Of a stretch of DNA of 64,000 nt, positions 12,601-26,100 are shown piece by piece; positions within the stretch are counted from its first letter, which is position 1, and each line of letters begins with the position of its first letter. Under the pieces are notes generated by a model. The model was not told where the DNA came from. It worked only from the letters and a program-made list of their open reading frames with translations, and ran no database searches. Position numbers and translations under genes: made by a program. The DNA comes from Megaleporinus macrocephalus (taxonomy: Eukaryota; Chordata; Actinopteri; Characiformes; Anostomidae): contig CM038721.1 of the NCBI GenBank assembly GCA_021613375.1, positions 6,905,986-6,969,985 on the forward strand. The letters are read 5' to 3'.

Positions 12601-15600
12601 CCCTCAGTTCCTCCTTTTTGGTTTGTGTTAATTTGGCTTTTTATTAATTACATATTTTGTCAGTTCTCAAACGTAAAGGTCTTGTACAGCTACATTTGTT
12701 GATCTTTAGCCTGTTAGCACAGGTCGGTAGCATCAACAGTTAAAGGTTGTTGTTTTCTCAGAGTTGTGCTAACATTCAATTTCATTTAATGCCAGATTAC
12801 ACATTTATTTTCCAAATTTCTGCTTGTTTTATGTTTTAGTCATTGGTTTGTTGTGAAATGGGCCTTTACAGTGGTGGTGATGGGAACCAGGAGTCACTAA
12901 ATCTTTCGAACAATGTATCTCCAAAATAGTGACTTTACAAGAGAACACAAAAATATTCTTTCATTTTAATAGAAGTTAATGAATGTCGAGAGGTTTTTAT
13001 GTGTGATTTTTGGAGCATTTCTGTTGTCATCGAGACCTTTCACAGGATATAAAGAGCAGCCTTCATCTTTAAATATCATAGAAAAATGAAAATCAAGATA
13101 CAAAACTGGAGGTGCATGTTTTTCTTTGGACCGTGATAAGATTAGTCATTTTTAAACAACATGTGATTGTAAAATTTAGTAAAATATGTGGACTATTTTG
13201 CCTCACAATGCTCTGCATGTGTCCCTTAACCATAAATAGATTATAAGGTCAAAATCTATACAAACTGTTTTAAAACACTGTCAGACATTAGATAGCATAT
13301 TTATAACCACTTCAAGTCGTAACTTTCTGTGAGGAACCTTTGTAGCGGGAAGCATTTGGTCCTATTTGCCTGTTACAAAGGCCTACATGTACCGCTCCGC
13401 TATGATTCTCATTTAAAAATGTATTGTTACTGTCCAAAGAAAAACAAGTATCAACAAAAAAGTAACTTAAGAAGTAAAAAGAAGCCGACAGCGTTATTAA
13501 CTTTTAATGTAAGTTAATGTAAAGAGGTTTTATTCCAAGTGATTTTGGAGCATTACTATAGGTCTGTTATTCTTAAAACATCTGCAGGATATAAAGAATG
13601 GCTTTCGTGTTTAAGTGATGCAGAAATATGAAAATTTAGATGCATGTTTTTCTTGGAAAGTCACGATATATTCTCAAAACAATTGGAAAACATCTTGGGC
13701 AATAACTATTTCAAAAAAAGCTTGAGGCATTAAACGCTTTGAACATCTGGTCCTAAATCGTTCTCCAGTGTGAATGATTTTTTCTATAACGGCACATTTT
13801 TATATTGAAAACACTTCACATTTCTTTGTTTACATTAAAAATACCAATTTTTTTGTAGTAGTCATTGGAATTCTACTTCAACGATGGCACCAGTCCTGTC
13901 AAATAAAGATAATGTTTTGTCCTAATGTTGCTCAAGTTTGCTAAATTGGCCATAAAACCACGCAAGTGGCGCTTAAAGGGAAATTAATAATAAATTGGAA
14001 GTAGAAAGTAGGATTATGGGCCTTTTAGGAAGGGAATTTGTAGTATATAGTAACGTGAGCCTTGAGAACTGTCAAAAGCAACCAAACACTTATGATGCAC
14101 ACACTCCGTATTGAAGCTGTAAGCAGGACCAGGTCTGTGACCTCAAATTTATGGAAATTTTCAATTGCAGTAATGATATTTACCCCCCCAAAAATAGCAG
14201 CTAGATATTTTCCCCAATTCGTTCAGCTCTAGTCATACTGTTGTCAGCCACGTTATTACTCCAGAGACTTCAGATTCTTTGGAGACCGTTTTAAAAATCA
14301 TGGATAAATAATGAGTAAAACATTGGCCTGGCTTCACAAACAAACTCAATCTTTCTCATCTCGCAGGAACAACAAGAAAGAGGCCGAGCTGAGCAATGCT
14401 GTCGAGCGCTGGAGAAATCTTGAAGCTGCTTTGAACTCCAAAGAGGCAGACTATGCTAATTTGCTGGCAGCCAACCGCAGGCTGGAGAGCGATTTGGCGG
14501 AGCTCAAGACACAAGTGGATAATGTGAGTCTTATCAGGTTTCTCTCACTGTTATATGAAACTATTTAGCAGGGCTGGCATATTTTCAGTTGTTATTCCCT
14601 TTTTGTACCACTTTGAAATACCAGCTGTTTAATACATTATTTAGAGATCACTAATCTGTTCATATTAAAGGGCCTATTTTATCTCTTCCCTGCTTTTTCA
14701 ATCCTAATATGTAAACATTTTGTTAAAGTTTCCAAATGTACCACTCATGCCCCAGTCCGTACACAAAGCCTGTTTCTGTGATGTCACAGCAGCCAGTTCC
14801 TTTAATGCCCACCTTTTTGGCCTACAAATAAGCCAATCAGTACAGGGCTTATTTACATATAGAAGTCTACAAAACACAGTAACAAACAATTTATTTAATA
14901 CACAGGGATAATGGGATTGAAAAAAAGTCATGGAAAAGTTTTGCTAGCACTCATATTTTGTAAGTGGACCACAAGTTGGGTGAAAAGAATATTTAGGGTC
15001 TTCACAGTGGTGGTGATGGAAACCAGGAGTTGCAAAATCTTTGTATTGCAATAAAAACAACTATCTTCAATTTTTTTATGTGTGATTTTGGAGCATTTCT
15101 ATTGTTGTCAATGACATTCACAGGATATCAAGATCAGCTGTCATGTTTGAATATCATAGAAATATAAAAATCAAGATACAAAACTGGAAACACTTGTTTT
15201 TCTTTGGACTGTGACAAGATGTAGTCATTCTATTTGCTATAAGAACAACCTGTGATGGTAAATTGAGGAAAATATGTGGTGTTTGGGGACTATTTTGCCT
15301 CACAATGCTCTGCATTTTAGGTCAAAATCTTTTTAAAATGGTTGTAAAACACTGTTAGACATTAGACTGCATATTTAAAACCGTTTCGAGTAGTAACTTT
15401 CTGTGAGGAACCTTTTTTAGCGGGAAGCATTTGGTCCTGTTTGAAGGCCTGCATGTACCGTTCCGCTGTGATTCTCATTTAAGAAGGAATAAACGTTCTT
15501 AACTTGAACCATGCATGTTAAGAATGTTTATTTCTCCTGTGCAGCAGCTATGATAGAGGTTTTGCTACAAAAGTGATTTAAAAACAATGTTGTTTGCACT

Positions 15601-16819
15601 GGAAGCTAATGATCATGAATAACAAACGGCCTGTCCTGTCTTTCTCTGTTCTGTAGCTGGAGGCAGCCTTACAGAATGCTAAAGCACAGATTAATTCGGA
15701 GATGCTGCGTCGAGTGGATGCGGAGAACCAGATTCAGACCCTCCAGGAGCAGATTGACTTTCAGAAGCATGTCAGTGAACAGGTGAGGAAGAGCAGGCCA
15801 CCCTGATCCTGGGAGGTACTAGATTTATGTTTGTGTAAATCAGTTATTAATTTAGTATCTAGTCTAAGTATATATGGTAGCTCCATCTGTTCATCAGATC
15901 AATAAATTAACAGTATAAATACAATATGTTGTGAAAATGACTGTAACATGGCTTACAATGCAATATATGAATCATGTTGTCGAGTTGAAAACACGTTTGG
16001 TACTTTTAACTGATGTTGATCTTGGACTAAAAGGGTGTTCGGGGTGAGTGTAGCGGGTTGAGGGCACCTCCCAATGGAAAGCACCCTATAAACAATGATT
16101 CTGTATATATTTAGCTTATTATTATCTCACTCAATGTTTTAGGATTTCATGGATCGTAATAGAATCCTTGTAAATATCAATAACATCCATATTTCTGATA
16201 CTTTAATATTATGAAACACTGTTGAAGCCCAGTTTGGTCTAATTCAGTAGACTGGTCTGTATACTAGTCCAGCAGAAATATGCTATGTTTTTAAGAAGTG
16301 ATGTGCTGATTCAGTTGATCTACCAGTTTTCCAGTGTTTGCGCTGCAGCTGCTGCTGTTGCTACTATGGTCCTGATCCATGTTTCAATGTAGGAAGTGCG
16401 GGAGATGCGGAGCCGGCATGAGAGTCGTTTGGTGGAAGTGGACTCTGGCAGGCAGAGGGAGTTTGAGAGTAAACTAGCGGAGGCCATGCAGCAGCTCCGA
16501 CAAGAGCATGAAACCCAAATACAGCAGTATAAGGACGACCTGGAGCGGACTTTCAGTGCTAAGGTATGAACAAGCTACTGTCCAGCTCATGGAACAGTTT
16601 TGGTTTTGTGCTGCGTAGAGTTTGACCAAGTCAAGTTTTTTGTATAGCCTTTATCTGTATGCATTTGCATTTATATCTCTGTATCTTAAATATAATGAAT
16701 GTTATTAAAGCTTTTAATTGCCTGTTTGTTACTAAAGCTGGTCTGGTTTGCAACCTGACTTTTCAGACTAATTTAAAAATAAGCAATTATTTACCTAAAT
16801 AATAGTATTATTGTTGTTA

Positions 16820-16858
<39 letters not shown>

Positions 16859-19800
16859 TTTCCCATTTTCATGGTTTTCCTGAGGAGGTCATATGACCTG
16901 ATGTAGTAAAAGACCATTTTTTTAAATATTTTTTTTACCCAAAGCTGGTAAAAGGGTTTCTGACATCATCATTGCACCATGAAGGTTACTTGAGGTCTTT
17001 TTTTATTATTATTATTATTTTTATAAATTCATAAATCCCATAGCCTCTGTTTCTGTGTGAGGTTTGCATGTTACCCCTGTGTTCATGTGGGTTTGGTGCA
17101 GGTGGTCCGTATATGCAGTCAGGCCAGTTGTAGATACTAAATTGCCCCAAGTGTGAATGTGTTTGTCTGTGTGTGCCCTGTCCAGGGTGTTTTACCCATT
17201 GAGCTCTGGAATAAGCTCCAGCACCCAAGGCAGCCCAGTAGGAGAAGAGGTTTAGCTGATAAATAAATGAACAAACGTATTTATCAAGTTATTTTTTGGG
17301 GAAAATAACCTGGACACCCAAAAAGGGAAAATAAATGTCATGTCAATCACCCAGTAACAAGTTCTGTAACTATTGTGTTCCATTTAAAGTCATATTACAC
17401 TGTACTATTGACCACAAAACCAATAATGTTTACTCACTGCAGTAAATTCAGCACATATGTTGTTGTAGAAAAATAAATCAGTAATCATCATCAAATAATT
17501 CATTAATGTACATTTTATATATCCAGTCCAGTCATTTCTTTCATTTGTATGTTGCAGTTGGAGAACGCTAAGCAGGTTGCTGTGAAGAACAGTGATTTTG
17601 CCACATCAACCAGAGAGGAGCTGGCAGGAACTAAACTCCGGATTGAGTCCCAGTCCATGCAGATCAGCAACCTGCAGAAACAGGTACAGTGGTTTGCAGA
17701 AAGCTTCCCAGAGGTCACCAGGAGCACTACATATAGCTACAGTATACCTATAAAGTATAGATTTGAGTTTTATAGAAAGCCTGATTAGTAAAATGATGCA
17801 TGTATCATGTTTGCATTGTTTGTCTTTGTAACTTCTGTTTACAGGTAATCCAAGGCATGGCGTAACGTGGAAGTATCAGAATTTCAAGCTTTTGCAGCTC
17901 AAAAATATAAGACTTGGACTTTATTGTCCTCGTAGGGAAAGTTGTTCTTGGGCCACCCGAAACTGCATCCTGTTGACAGATTAATACAAACACTTATGAG
18001 TTATCACAAATAATGTATAATACAATAAATAAAACACATTATTTAAAAAAAAACAAGATGGTCGCCGGTTCAATCCCAGAGACGAGCAGGCCACCTAACC
18101 CCAACTGCTCCAACTGGGCGCCATAGATAGGGCTGCCCACCACTCTGGGCATGTGTGCTCACTGCCCCGTAGTGTGTATGCTCACTAGCGTGTGTACATG
18201 TGGGTGTTTCACTGCATGAATGGGTTAAATGTGGAGGTTAAATTTTAGAATAATAATTCTAAACTTAACTAAAATACTAACCCAAATGTACCATAAGACA
18301 CTAACCATCATCTCATTAATTTCCCAACATAATAAATACAATAATAAATGACACCAGAAGAAGAATAAGAAGGAGGAGGAAAAACCCAAATAAATATTAA
18401 ACCTATTCATCTGTTAGAATAAAGAAATGTGATAGATGCCGGTACAATTCTTCTTCACTACCAAACACCTCATGAAAGCGAGAGGTTCAGGAGGTTCAGC
18501 CCTGTGTTGTTTCTCTCTGGTTCAGAACTCTGTGCTGGAGGCGCGAGTGCAGGAGCTGGAGCGTTTGTTGGACCGCGAGCGGCAGCTCAGCCACCAGCGG
18601 CTCACGCAGAAGGAGCAGGAGATGGCGGACATGAGGCAGCAGATGCAGACCCAGCTGGAGGAGTACCAGAGCCTGCTGGACGTCAAACTAATGCTGGACA
18701 TGGAGATCAACGCCTACCGCAAGATGCTGGAGGGTGAAGAGCGAAGGTGAAAGATAAGAATGTTAATTATTGGCTAAGCAGGTGTAGTGCAGTAGTTTGA
18801 AATCAGTAGCGCTGCGGTATATTTTTATTTTCAGTCTCAGACAACAGTTGTTGCAGTAAGTCATATTGATAACATTAAAATGGCTTTTCTAAGAGATCTG
18901 ACTTGCGGTTTTCCGAAAAAAGGGCATTCAAACTGGCCCCGTAGGAATTAATGGTGGAAAATTGAGAGAATTCAAATTTAACTGCCAGCAGTGATGCACA
19001 TCTCTCACATAGACACCCATTAAATAGTACATACAAACTCACACACAGCTATAACAGCAGTACCAGTGCTGTTAAGGTGGAATTCCAGAAATATAAGGTG
19101 GAGTTCTAGAAATTTCAGGTGCTTATAGGAATTTAAGGTCTTTTTTTATTATTATTATTATATAAATTTATAAATCCCATAGCTCCTGTTTCTGTGTGAA
19201 GTTTGCATGTTATCCCTGTGTTCATGTGGGTTTGGTGCAGGTGGTCCGGTTTCCACCCCCATATGCAGTCAGGCCAGTTATAAATACTAAATTGCCTATA
19301 TAAAAGTGTGCCATACTAAAGTGTGAGTTTATTTCTGTGTGTGCCCTGTCCAGGGTGTTTTTAAGGTGGAATTGTAGAAATTTCAGATGAAGTTCTAGGA
19401 TTTTAAGGTGGAATTGTACAAATTTAAGGTGGAGTTCTAGAATTTCAGGTGCTTATAGGAATTTAAGGTGGAATTGTACTCAAACACTCACACTGAAACT
19501 TAGAAAAACAACAGAAACAGCGCTTTTAAGGTGAAATTATAGAAATTTAAGGTGGAATTCTAGAAAATCACACTACTCACATATTCACAGCAAACACAGC
19601 AAGAACAGTCCTTTAAAGGTAGAATTCTAGAAATTCACAGTACTCACAAACACACACTAAAAGACAGCAATAACAGCAGGAACAGTGCTTGTAAGGTGGA
19701 ATTCTAGACATTTAAGATGGACTTCTAGAAATTTAGGGTAGAATTCTAGAAATTTAAGGTACAGCTACCTAGCAACCACATAGCAACACCATTGCAACCA

Positions 19801-22800
19801 CCTAAATTTTCATTATTATCAGCGGCTGATTTCAAGGCAACTTTAAGTTCGTTCACAAACTTTCCCTTTCTAGTTATTTATTTAATTGTTTTATTTTTTT
19901 CCCCCCCAGACTAAACCTCTCACCGAGCCCTTCCCAGCACGGCTCCATCTCCCGCACGCATACACAGGCCACACGCAAAGCTTGGGCCAAGAAAAGAAAG
20001 CATGAGGGCGGCTCAGGCCTCTCTCCCAGCTATAAAGTGTCCCAGCACTCGTCCGCCCGCGGCTCTGTGTCCATCGATGAGATAGACCTGCAGGGGAACT
20101 TCATAAAGCTAAAGAATAACTCTGACAAGGTACCCATATTCAAAGCGGCTGGTCCAAATGTATTACCTAATCTTAGTTTAAGGCGTGGGAGTTTAAAGTT
20201 TGAGACCGCTAGTGCCAATATAAAGTTTGCATTCCTTTCAGATTCACTACAACAGTTTCCATGACAAATGATTTCAGAAAAGAACTAGGAATACTTTAAA
20301 CTTTTATATTTGGTAGTATTGCTTTAAATACATTGTGCACTTAAGCTGGACCCCAAGCTGTGTTTCCCGGTTACTGCTTTGTCTGTGAGCTGGACTGGGA
20401 CGCTTCAAATGACCCCTTTTATTTTTTGGGATCAATAAAGTTGCCTGAATCTGAATTTCCAATATTCCCACCATCAGAGTCAACAGATCAATGTGCATGG
20501 GTCAGTGCAGTGGAGCCATGAGCAGCCATAACATTCATTTAAAATGACTGTCAGTGTTTATTAGCGTAATGGCAGAAAGAGTGAAGGATTGGAGTAGAGG
20601 TTGATTCTCCCAAAGGGCTCTTTATAACGCCAGTCTGAAGACATTACAGTGAATTGACAGGATTCCTTTTGCTTTCTTGACCACCTGTTTCTCCCAAAGC
20701 CTCTCTGCTGGACTGGAGCAAACTTTAGAAATGCCATCAAATGTTTGTCATTTATTTATTGTTGTCGTTGTTGTTGTTGTTCCATAATATTATGCATAGT
20801 GGCACGGTGGTGTAGTGGTTAGTACGGTGGTGTAGTGGTTAGTACGGTGGTGTAGTAGTTAGTACGGTGGTGTAGTGGTTAGTACGGTGGTGTAGTGGTT
20901 AGTATGGTGGTGTAGTGGTTAGTATGGTGGTGTAGTGGTTAGTACGGTGGTGTAGTGGTTAGTATGGTGGTGTAGTGGTTAGTATGGTGGTGTAGTGGTT
21001 AGTACGGTGGTGTAGTAGTTAGTACGGTGGTGTAGTGGTTAGTACGGTGGTGTAGTGGTTAGTATGGTGGTGTAGTAGTTAGTACGGTGGTGTAGTGGTT
21101 AGTATGGTGGTGTAGTGGTTAGTATGGTGGTGTAGTGGTTAGTACGGTGGTGTAGTAGTTAGTACGGTGGTGTAGTGGTTAGTACGGTGGTGTAGTAGTT
21201 AGTACGGTGGTGTAGTGGTTAGTATGGTGGTGTAGTGGTCAGTACGGTGGTGTAGTGGTCAGTACGGTGGTGTAGTGGTTAGTACGGTGGTGTAGTGGTT
21301 AGTATGGTGGTGTAGTGGTTAGTATGGTGGTGTAGTGATGAGCGTGATGGTGTAGTGGTTAGTACGGTGGTGTACTGGTTAGTATGGTATGGTGGTGTAG
21401 TGATGAGCGTGATGGTGTAGTGGTTAGTATGGTGGTGTAGTAGTTAGTACGGTGGTGTAGTGGTTAGTACGGTGGTGTAGTGGTTAGTACGGTGGTGTAG
21501 TGGTTAGTACGGTGGTGTAGTGGTTAGTACGGTGGTGTAGTGGTTAGTATGGTGGTGTAGTGGTTAGTACGGTGGTGTAGTGGTCAGTACGGTGGTGTAG
21601 TGATGAGTGTGATGGTGTAGTGGTTAGTACGGTGGTGTAGTGCTTAGTACGGTGGTGTAGTGGTCAGTAAGGTGGTGTAGTGGTTAGTAAGGTGGTGTAG
21701 TGGTTAGTATGGTGGTGTAGTGGTCAGTATGGTGGTGTAGTGGTCAACACTGTCTCCTCACAGTAAGATGATCTGGGTTGGATTCCCGGTCCGGGTCGTT
21801 CTGTGTGAAGTGTGCATGTTCTCCCAGTGCTTGAGTGGGTTTCTTCCGGGTACTCCGGTTTCCATCCACAGTCCAACCCCCCCCCCACCCCCGCCAACTC
21901 CTTGTGAACCCTACTGGCGGGATAAAGCGGCAGGTGATGGATGGAAAATGTTATGGTCATCAAAAAAATTGAATAAACGTTTTCAGGTCTGTTCTAATTG
22001 GTTTAGTTCTGCATTGGGAGGTTTTGTAAGGTAATATTATTGTGCTCTCAGTTATTTTTATGGGCTGCTTGTTCTGTCATCAGTACAGATTCCTGCTCCT
22101 TTCACCTTCTTCTACAAACTGATTGGTAAACATGGCCTCTGATTGTAATGTAATGTTGATTAAAAAAATCTGGTTATGCATTTCTTAAACATGGAGGCAC
22201 CTGAAAAAGCTTTTCCTTGTGTTCCTATGTGGCTGAAATATAGCTGATATACCTGCCTCACCACAGAACAGTAAAACATGTAGTATTAACAGAAAATGGT
22301 TGTTAATTCTGTTTTGTCACTGGCTGTTATGAGAAAGTAGAGTGGTGGTGTTTTTTTTTTTTTTGTTTTTTTTTTTATATGTCTGCCATTTCAGGCTCAA
22401 CCACTAGGGGGCTGGGTGCTGATGAGGAGGCAGCCAGGTGTTCCTGACATCGCCTACCAGATCCCCACATCCTGCGTTCTGAGTGCTGGAGAAACACTGA
22501 CGGTAAAATTATACTTTAAATTTACAAATACAGACCTGCACACGTTTGGTGCTCTGTTTCACCTCCTATTACTTTACTACGCTGGTTTACTGATTATATT
22601 ACAATTGAAAATCAAATATCTCTGTTTACTTTGCAGACAAAACAGTCTGTAGATCAATTTACACATCCAGCTGTTCAGCCTGCCGCAGTTCATCGCTTCT
22701 CTTTTCCACTGAACTTAAAAAAAATCAGTTGGATTGTTTTTTTTTTTGTTTTTTATCAAGGCACAGTTTAGGGTAGCCAAACCAAACTCAGTCTTGAGGG

Positions 22801-23104
22801 ATAAATATAGGAGATACTTTTAAGCTATGCTTTAAGATTGAAGTTAGGGGGGATTATAACTGTAAATGCATATGTGGTGTTCTGTTATCAGTATTGTTTC
22901 TGCTCAGATTTGGTCTGCAGGAGCCGGAATACAAGCAAATCCTCCCACCGACCTGGTTCTGAGTGGTCCGAAGACATGGGGAGCTGTCAGCGATGTCAGA
23001 GTTTCTCTGCTCAATACACACAATGAGGTAGGAGGGAAGCATTATGCCCTTAACACATAGTGTCACAGCTCAGGTCCTGGAAGTAGTATGTGTGTGTATA
23101 TGTA

Positions 23105-23143
<39 letters not shown>

Positions 23144-26100
23144 CACACACTTTAAGTGTTGACGTTTCTACTTGTACCCAAAACCAGAGGTTTAATTTCT
23201 GATTGTATTATAAATTATTCTTGTGTGTGGCCTCAGGAGACAGCCGAGCGGTGCGTGGCATGTGTTCAGAGCCGAGCTGAGGGAGACTCAGATGTGGAAT
23301 TTGATGAAGAGAGCGGCGTGGGCTCAGAGATTCACGTGCGCCGACAGGTAACCTGCACACCTGCTCATATTAAACTGTGTCTAAAACTATATATTTTTTA
23401 ACTACCATTAAAACTGCTTTATTTTATTTGATAATGTATGTGTTTCAGTAAGAGGATCTCAAACTACATAAACAGATGCTTCTATTTCACAATAATGGCA
23501 CTTACAGTTGATCATAGGAAAAAAAAATGTCCCAAGCTGACTTGTGGGCAAGCTGGGCTCCTGTAATTCTAGTAATAATTCTGTATAATTCCATGTTTAA
23601 AGTCACTGAGCTCAAATGTTATTAGAACTGACCATCGCTGTTCACTTAGAGGGGCTCGTCTCTTCAGTGTTGAACGCTGAGCTGAAGCAGCTCCGAGTGG
23701 TTGAGAAACTGTCGGGAGTGAAACGTACAGACTGCAGAGTTAAAGTTGTTCCAGGATCCTTTTACACATGTGGCAGCTGGAGTTCTGTATTTTGGTTTTG
23801 TGAATTTTCTGGTCCACCTTAAATGGTGCTGCAGTTAAATACTGATGCCTGTACAAGTTGCAGCATTTAAGGTGGAACAGAGCATTGACTTAAGAAGCTG
23901 ATGAATAGGTGAGCATCAACCGTGTACCACTGAGAGTTCGGTTTGCTGGGCATGGAATGAAAAGTATAGTCTGGACCACGAGGTCCATCTATCAAGTACA
24001 GTCTGGACCACAAGATCCATCCATCCATCTATCAAGTACAGTCTGGACGACGAGATCCATCCATCCATCTATCTAGTACAGTCTGGACCACGGGATCCAT
24101 CTATCAAGTACAGTATGGACCACGAGATCCATCCATCCATCTGTCAAGTACAGTCTGGACCACGAGATCCATCCATCTATCTGTCAAGTACAGTCTGGAC
24201 CATGAGATCAATCCATCATCCATCTATCAAGTACAGTCTGGACCACGAGATCCATCCATGCATGCATCCATCCATCCATCCAAGTACAGTCTGGACCACA
24301 AGATCCATCCATCCATCCATCCAAGTACACTGAACTACGAGTTCCATCCATCCATCCCCATGTGGAGGAGTAGCAGCTCGACTCTGAGCCTGTCCCGTAT
24401 AATCAAGCACCTCACCCTATCTTTGAGGGTGAAACCCAACACCACACAGAGAAAACTCATTTCGGCAGCTTGTATCCACTAAAGCTTGTGAACACACAGG
24501 TGAGAGTACCAACATAGATTAACCAGTACAGAGCCTGCATCACTGCAGACGCTGCGCCGATCCACCCATCAACCTCCCGCTCCATCCTTCCCTCACTTTT
24601 GAACAAGACCCTGAGATACTACAAGTCCTCGACTTGAGGCAGAAGATCATTTCAAAACTGGAGAGGACCATAGACCATAGTTGTTGTGTAAATACATTGT
24701 TGGGCTGCAGATATAAACTGGATCTGTTACATGTTTTATAAATGCAGAATTTGTGTTTAAGGGAGTAACAGCAGTGCTTGAGGTTCTCAGTGTGTCACCT
24801 CTACAGAGTAAGCGCTTCTTATTCAGCTGTGCCCGTGTAGATACAGTCTCATGGCCTCCAAGATATGCACACTACAAAAACCCTCTTTGTTTTATATTAT
24901 CTCTTATTCTGTACCAAGAATAATCCACCTCAGCAAGTCGCAGCTAATTTCTTCGTTTCTTGTGTCATGAAAAGCCCAAACGAAGGAAAAAGAAATGTTG
25001 CTCTCTGTCCTGACCTGTCGCCGCACAGCAGGAGCTGTAGGTGAGAAGACTGTCACCGCTGTAGATGCTGCCTGCAGTAGTGCTTTGCATGGATGCTTCA
25101 CCTTGCATATTTTATATGCTGCTGCAGCCTCTCGGTGCTGAAACCCTAGATTTTTTTTTTATGCTGGGCTCTGTATACCATTAGAGGTTTATAACATAAC
25201 CATAACCAGTGCATGTGTCAGGTGAGCATAACACAACCTATTGCTAAAGATGTCTACCTCATTTTTTTTAGGCAAGCTGAAGCATTTAAGGTGGAGCTAT
25301 ATACAGAGCTATATGCTGCTGCAGCCTCTCAGTGCTGAAACCCTAGGTTCCTTATGCTGGGCTCCCAAATATACCAAAACATTAGAGATGTATAGCATAA
25401 CCATAACCAGTGCATGTGTCGAGTAAGCGTAACACAGCTTATTGCTAAAGATGGTAACTGCTGATGTCCACCTCATTTTTTAGGCTATACAGCCTTTTAG
25501 GCTCAAGCTGCAGCATTTAAGGTGGAACATGGCTATATGCTATTATTGTAGATACCCTATATTTCTTATGCTGGGCTCTGTATACCAACACATTGGAGAT
25601 GTATAGCATAACTATAACCAGTGCATTTGTCGAGTGAGCATAGCACAGCCTATTGCTAAAGATGGCTACTGCTAATGATGTCTACCTCATTTAAGCTATA
25701 CATTATAAATAATAGGGCGGCATGGTGGTGTAGTGGTTAGTACGGTGGTGTAGTGGTTAGTATGGTGGTGTAGTGGTTAGTACGGTGGTGTAGTGGTTAG
25801 TATGGTGGTGTAGTGGTTAGTACGGTGGTGTAGTGGCTAGTATGGGGGTGTAGTGGCTAGTATGGGGGTGTAGTGGCTAGTATGGGGGTGTAGTGGCTAG
25901 TATGGTGGTGTAGTGGCTAGTATGGGGGTGTAGTGGCTAGTATGGGGGTGTAGTGGCTAGTATGGTGGTGTAGTGGTTAGTACGGTGGTGTAGTGGTTAG
26001 TACGGTGGTGTAGTGGTTAGTACGGTGGTGTAGTGGTTAGTATGGTGGTGTAGTGGTTAGTATGGTGGTGTAGTGGTTAGTATGGTGGTGTAGTGGTTAG

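Noticed and set aside
20803..21746. Cluster of tRNA genes
   Set aside because: Only an A-box-like 20-mer repeats; no cloverleaf arms or B box accompany each unit.
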